A stretch of 9,925 nt of DNA from Pseudomonadota bacterium (GTDB lineage Bacteria; Pseudomonadota; Alphaproteobacteria; Rhizobiales; Devosiaceae). Each line of letters begins with the position of its first letter. Positions within the stretch are counted from its first letter, which is position 1. Positions 7,016 through 9,925 of this stretch are shown piece after piece. Both the position numbers and the translations under genes were made by a program. The notes below the pieces were generated by a model. The model saw only the letters and a program-made list of their open reading frames with translations, was not told the DNA's origin and made no database searches. The stretch spans positions 1 through 9,925 of the forward strand of contig JAEWHZ010000178.1 of assembly GCA_023387585.1 (NCBI GenBank), in the 5' to 3' direction.

Positions 7016-7762
7016 CTATTGCGCTAGGAAACCACCGTCCACCGGCAGGGTGTGGCCGGTGATCATGCGGGCCTGCGGCGAGGAGAGGAACAGCACCGCC
7101 TGCGCCACGTCCTCGGGCAGGGCAAAATCGTTCAGCGGCGTCATGGAGAGGATGCGCTCGACGATTTCGGGCTGTTCGAGCAGCGGCGCGATGAACGGGG
7201 TTTTGACATAGGTCGGCGCCACCGCGTTGACGCGGATGCCGTTCGCCGCCCATTCGACCGCCAGCGCCCGGGTCATGTTCACGACGGCGCCCTTGGTCGT
7301 CTGGTAGGAGATGTTGGGATAGACCCCGCCGCCGGACAGCCCCATGATCGAGGCGACGGTGACGATGCTGCCCTTGCGTCCGGCCGCCAGCATCTGGCGC
7401 GCCGCCTCGCGGGCGCAGAGAAAGGCGCCGGTCATGTTGACGCCGACCACCTGCTCCCAGTCGTCCAGCGGATGGTCGAGCGCCGCGTGCCGGCGCGCGG
7501 TGCCGGCGCTGTTGACCAGCACGCCGATCCCCGGATTGGCGGCAAAGAACGGCCCAACCGCCCCGGCGTCGGACACGTCGAGTTCCGCCGCCACTGCCCC
7601 GGGAATATCGGCGGCAGCCGCCTCGGCCGCCTCCGCGCGCCGGTCGGCGATCACCACCCGCGCCCCTTCCGCCGCCAGCGCGGTGGCACAGGCTAACCCG
7701 ATGCCGCTCGCCCCGCCGAGCACGATCGCGACTTCGCCTTCGAAACGCCTGTTCGTGCTCAT
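7016..7762 (-). CDS. Short-chain dehydrogenase/reductase (SDR family)
   Basis: Soluble NAD(P)-dependent oxidoreductase of 248 residues, the classical SDR length. Visible elements are the cofactor motif GGASGIG (16-22), acidic D40 after the second strand (IADRR, pointing to NAD preference), NSAG (84-87), N109 (GVNMTG), catalytic S138 (VAS), Y153 and K157 (YQTTK) and a C-terminal GHTLPVDGG (236-244). The overall style is close to sugar/polyol and 3-oxoacyl reductases such as gluconate 5-dehydrogenase-like proteins, but substrate is not assignable. The ATG at 7762 overlaps the stop of the preceding dehydrogenase gene as ATGA, so translation is probably coupled. An AGGA sits about 11 bases upstream. 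The open frame further upstream lies inside that other gene and is not used. It is probably the last gene of the operon visible here. Confidence 0.92.
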   Translation of the reverse strand: MSTNRRFEGEVAIVLGGASGIGLACATALAAEGARVVIADRRAEAAEAAAADIPGAVAAELDVSDAGAVGPFFAANPGIGVLVNSAGTARRHAALDHPLDDWEQVVGVNMTGAFLCAREAARQMLAAGRKGSIVTVASIMGLSGGGVYPNISYQTTKGAVVNMTRALAVEWAANGIRVNAVAPTYVKTPFIAPLLEQPEIVERILSMTPLNDFALPEDVAQAVLFLSSPQARMITGHTLPVDGGFLAQ

Positions 7763-8715
7763 GGTGTCGGCCAATCCTGCGGCGGCAGATCGAAATGGTT
7801 CAGCAGCACGTCGACCATCTTCTGCCACATCCGGGTCCGCGTGCCGTGTGTGGCGCTGCCGATATGCGGCAGCAGGATGGTGCGCGGGCTTTCGCGCAGT
7901 TGGTGAGGCACAAGCGGCTCGTTCTCGAACACGTCGAGCCCGGCGCCAAAAATCCGGCCGTCCGACAGCGCCTTCACCAGCGCGGCCTCGTCGACGATGT
8001 TGCCGCGCGAGATGTTGACCAGTATCCCCTGCGGCCCCAGCGCTTCGAGTACGCTGGCGTCGATCATGTGCCTTGTCTCGGCGGTGGCCGGGCAACTGAC
8101 GATCAGCAGGTCGCTCCACCGGGCCAGTTCCATGATGTCCGCGAAATACGGCCGATCGACATCGTGCTGTTTCGAGCGCCCGGTATAACCGACGGTGGCG
8201 CCAAGCACATCGAGCCGGCGCGCAATCGCCTTGCCGATATGGCCGAGCCCGAGAATGCCGATTTTCATGTCGGAGATCGTCTTGCCGACCGGGTACGCCG
8301 GATCGCTCTCCCAGCGGCCCTGGCGCACGAATCGGTCGGCGGCGACGAGGCTGCGCGTGGTGCCCAGCACCAGCCACAGCGCCAGATCGGCGACATCGTT
8401 GGCGAGAATGGTCGAGGTGTTGAAGATCGGGATGCCGCGCTTGGCCGCCGCTTCGGTGTCGATGGCATCGAGCCCGGCCGAGGTGACGGAGATGATCTCG
8501 AGATCGGGCAATGCCGCCAGCATTGCGGCGTCCACCCTGCCCTTGCCGGCGCCGGCCAGCGCCCGCGCCCGGCGGCCGGGCCCGGCAAGCAGCGCGTCGC
8601 GCTCGGCCGCATCGGTCGGGATGCGGATCAGCTCGAAGCGCTGTTTCAGCGCCGCCTCGGCCGGTTCCGCCAGGGGGCTGGTTTGCAGGACGAGGATTTT
8701 TTGCGGTTCGGGCAT
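7759..8715 (-). CDS. D-isomer-specific 2-hydroxyacid dehydrogenase (glyoxylate/hydroxypyruvate reductase-like)
   Basis: Soluble dehydrogenase of 318 residues, typical for the family, interconverting 2-oxoacids and D-2-hydroxyacids. The N- and C-terminal parts form the split catalytic domain. The cofactor domain has GLGHIG (156-161), with GRSK (179-182) after the second strand, which lacks the acidic residue of NAD-specific members and suggests NADPH. The catalytic triad is present: R237 in NISRGNIVDEAAL, E266 in DVFENEP and H284 in LLPHIGSAT. The best family fit is the glyoxylate/hydroxypyruvate/2-ketogluconate reductase group, with exact substrate unknown. The gene begins 18 bases after the GntR gene stop and overlaps the SDR gene by four bases, so all three are probably one transcript. 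A weak GGAT precedes the ATG. Context suggests a catabolic step for whatever the divergent importer brings in. Confidence 0.92.
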   Translation of the reverse strand: MPEPQKILVLQTSPLAEPAEAALKQRFELIRIPTDAAERDALLAGPGRRARALAGAGKGRVDAAMLAALPDLEIISVTSAGLDAIDTEAAAKRGIPIFNTSTILANDVADLALWLVLGTTRSLVAADRFVRQGRWESDPAYPVGKTISDMKIGILGLGHIGKAIARRLDVLGATVGYTGRSKQHDVDRPYFADIMELARWSDLLIVSCPATAETRHMIDASVLEALGPQGILVNISRGNIVDEAALVKALSDGRIFGAGLDVFENEPLVPHQLRESPRTILLPHIGSATHGTRTRMWQKMVDVLLNHFDLPPQDWPTP

Positions 8716-8733
8716 GACTATCCGTTCGAAGGG

Positions 8734-9450
8734 CTAGATTCTGGCCAGCCGGCTCTTGTCCGCGCTGATCATGGAAAGGACGGGACGCAGGGCATCGAAA
8801 TGCACGCGCATCGCCGCGCCCGCCGCCTGGGGATCGCGGTCGAGCACGCCGAGCAGGATATCCTCGTGCCGCTTGAGCGTCATGCGCACATTGCGCAGAT
8901 CGGTCTGCACGCCGAGCAGGCGCTGGGTGTAGCGGATCACCCCGCTCAGCCCCGCGATGGTGTGCTGCATGATGGCGTTCTGGGAAGCATGCGCGAGCGC
9001 CATGTGGAAGGCGAAGTCGCCCTCGAGCCAGGGATCCATCGAATCGATGTTGCGCTCCATCATCCGATACGCGTCCTCGAGCGGCTGCTGCGTTTGCAGC
9101 GTCGCCCTTGTGGCGGCGAGCTCGGCCAGCTCCACCTCCACGGCGCGCCGCAATTCGATGGCGTCGCGCAGCCCGTTGCTGTCGGAGCGGACGGCGAGAC
9201 GGAAAAAGCCTTCGAGCGCCGAGGAATCGAGCGGCTTGACGCGCGCCACGCGCCCCTGCCGGATTTCGACGATGCCGAACATGGCGAGCTGCTTGAGCGC
9301 CTCGCGCACCACCGGCTTGCTGACGCCGAATCGGATGGCCAGCTCGGATTCGGAGGGCAGAGGATCGTTCACCTGCAGTTCGCCCGCGGCGATCATCTCG
9401 ATCAGCCGGTCGCTCACCCCTTCCGACAAACGGCCGCGCTCAGTGGTCAT
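8734..9450 (-). CDS. GntR-family transcriptional regulator, FadR subfamily with FCD ligand domain
   Basis: DNA-binding regulator of 238 residues. An N-terminal winged helix-turn-helix (about 8-72) contains LPSESELAIRFGVSKPVVREALKQL, the GntR recognition region. An all-helical FCD domain follows (about 95-230) with the four residues that bind metal in this family: D145 and H149 (DFAFH), H195 (KRHED) and H217 (RVHFD). Such regulators usually repress catabolic operons and are released by an organic acid or sugar-acid ligand bound near the metal. ATG at 9450 is preferred over the in-frame GTG at 9456 because GAAGG (9456-9460) is five bases before the ATG. It is the first gene of an operon with two dehydrogenases and is divergent from an ABC importer. 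Two matching inverted repeats in the shared upstream region are candidate operators. Confidence 0.93.
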   Translation of the reverse strand: MTTERGRLSEGVSDRLIEMIAAGELQVNDPLPSESELAIRFGVSKPVVREALKQLAMFGIVEIRQGRVARVKPLDSSALEGFFRLAVRSDSNGLRDAIELRRAVEVELAELAATRATLQTQQPLEDAYRMMERNIDSMDPWLEGDFAFHMALAHASQNAIMQHTIAGLSGVIRYTQRLLGVQTDLRNVRMTLKRHEDILLGVLDRDPQAAGAAMRVHFDALRPVLSMISADKSRLARI

Positions 9451-9455
9451 GGTCA

Positions 9456-9460
9456 CCTTC
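9456..9460 (-). promoter_or_regulatory. Ribosome binding site that fixes the GntR regulator start
   Basis: On the minus strand GAAGG ends five bases before the ATG at 9450. It overlaps the upstream in-frame GTG (9454-9456), which therefore more likely belongs to the ribosome binding site than serves as a start. Confidence 0.6.
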
Positions 9461-9470
9461 TTTCGCGCGC

Positions 9471-9487
9471 AACATATTAAATAGGTT
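9471..9487. promoter_or_regulatory. Candidate GntR operator, gntR-proximal site
   Basis: AACATATTAAATAGGTT is an imperfect 17-base inverted repeat, with seven of eight arm pairs matching around the central base. It matches the second site at 9558-9574 at 12 of 17 aligned positions. It ends 20 bases before the regulator ATG, in the AT-rich stretch where the -10 of the minus-strand promoter is expected (for example TTTAAT or TATGTT read on the minus strand). Binding here would block transcription of the regulator and dehydrogenase operon. Assignment to this GntR protein is inference. Confidence 0.5.
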
Positions 9488-9557
9488 AGCGCCCCGCAAC
9501 CGCCATGTCCCGTCGAATTGTGGAGGAAACGATCCCTGGGACCGGTGATGCGTTTAC

Positions 9558-9574
9558 AACTTATAAGATAAGTG
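9558..9574. promoter_or_regulatory. Candidate GntR operator, transporter-proximal site
   Basis: The core ACTTAT-AAG-ATAAGT (9559-9573) is a perfect inverted repeat with six-base arms and a three-base spacer, striking in high-GC DNA and of a size normal for a GntR dimer site. A TTTACA (9553-9558), five of six matches to a -35 element, directly abuts it, and a poor -10-like ATAGGT (9575-9580) follows. On that reading the site fills the promoter spacer of the importer operon, a common position for repression. The palindrome is certain, but the promoter and the identity of the binding protein are inferred. Confidence 0.55.
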
Positions 9575-9666
9575 ATAGGTGCCGCTTCACTCGATCCAAA
9601 GACCTTTCGGAACAGTTGCCGCCTGATGACCCGTAGTGACGACCTCGAACCGCGCGGGAGCCGGGC

Positions 9667-9925
9667 GTGAACTATCAGTTCCGCTTCGATCTTGTGCTGG
9701 GCAGCCTGCCCGAGCTGATGCTCGGCGCCTGGCTCACCATCCAGCTGTCGGTCATCGCCATGGCGATCGGCATCGTCTTCGCCGTGCTCAGCGCCATTGC
9801 CCGCATGTCGGGGCCGGCGCCGGTCAAATGGGCCATCGGCGCCTATGTCGAGGTGATCCGCAACACCCCGTTCCTGGTGCAGATCTTCATCGTCTATTTC
9901 GGCCTGCCCAGCATCGGCATACGGT
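9667..9925 (+). CDS. Polar amino-acid-type ABC importer permease (HisM/GlnP family), C-terminus cut by window edge
   Basis: Inner-membrane permease subunit of a binding-protein-dependent importer. The 86 residues visible before the edge have a family-typical N-terminus (LPELMLGAWLTIQLSVIAMAIG, 14-35, first membrane helix) and the hallmark segment VEVIRNTPFLVQIFIVYFGLP (61-81) of the His/Glu/Gln/Arg/opine permease group. Full-length members have about 215-240 residues, so roughly two thirds lie outside. The start is GTG at 9667 with GGGAG (9656-9660) six bases before it. It is divergent from the GntR and dehydrogenase operon, and partner permease, ATPase and binding-protein genes are expected to the right. 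The family moves amino acids, opines and compatible solutes, so the substrate is open. Confidence 0.9.
   Translation, partial: MNYQFRFDLVLGSLPELMLGAWLTIQLSVIAMAIGIVFAVLSAIARMSGPAPVKWAIGAYVEVIRNTPFLVQIFIVYFGLPSIGIR

Noticed and set aside
6998..7026. Inverted repeat TAGCGC/GCGCTA between convergent genes considered as a bidirectional terminator
   Set aside because: Six-base arms with a 17-base loop and no T tract on either strand. It also overlaps the end of the SDR coding region. Too weak to call.
7763..8377. N-terminal extension that would make the SDR a 453-residue fusion
   Set aside because: The extension overlaps the hydroxyacid dehydrogenase gene in another frame and has no domain. The SDR fold begins at the ATG of the ATGA overlap.
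7795..9480. Plus-strand open frame of 561 codons over the regulator and dehydrogenase genes
   Set aside because: It runs antisense to two genes with intact catalytic and DNA-binding motifs, and its product looks like composition-driven noise.

Overview
The window is about 9.9 kb of high-GC DNA, densely packed with genes, that reads as an ordinary chromosomal stretch of an alphaproteobacterium. Protein style and gene families suggest Hyphomicrobiales, but that placement is an inference. There are nine protein genes, two of them cut by the window edges. I see no rRNA or tRNA gene, insertion sequence, phage gene or CRISPR array, and no gap between genes exceeds 300 bases. Five of the nine assigned starts are non-ATG (GTG for the GreA-like gene, fsr, the ABC exporter and the permease; TTG for the flavoprotein).

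Left block (1-3105, minus strand): an Fsr-type (fosmidomycin resistance family) major facilitator efflux protein, then a short GreA/GreB-type transcription elongation factor, then a polyprenyl-phosphate sugar-1-phosphate transferase that starts polysaccharide repeat units. The transferase runs off the left edge, so its C-terminus is missing. These three share a strand but no evident pathway.

Middle block (3106-6994, plus strand): a 266-base divergent intergenic region carries a near-perfect FNR/FixK-type box ahead of a single-domain universal stress protein. A complete half-size ABC exporter (membrane domain plus ATPase) follows, and 69 bases after it comes a group A FAD-dependent monooxygenase-like protein with a TTG start.

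Right block (7016-9925): a minus-strand operon encodes a GntR/FCD repressor, a D-2-hydroxyacid dehydrogenase and a short-chain dehydrogenase/reductase. The gaps are 18 bases and then a 4-base ATGA overlap. Divergent from it, on the plus strand, is the first gene of a polar amino-acid-type ABC importer, cut by the right edge. The 216-base region between them holds two inverted repeats of one shared form (AAC-N-TAT-NNN-ATA-N-G, with centres 87 bases apart), one near each start. The simplest reading is a substrate-inducible uptake and catabolism locus in which the GntR protein controls both its own operon and the importer. The substrate cannot be read from the sequence.

I found no clearly new biological system. 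The points most worth a second look are the paired GntR operator candidates, the FNR/FixK box before the stress protein, and the altered coiled coil of the GreA-like protein.
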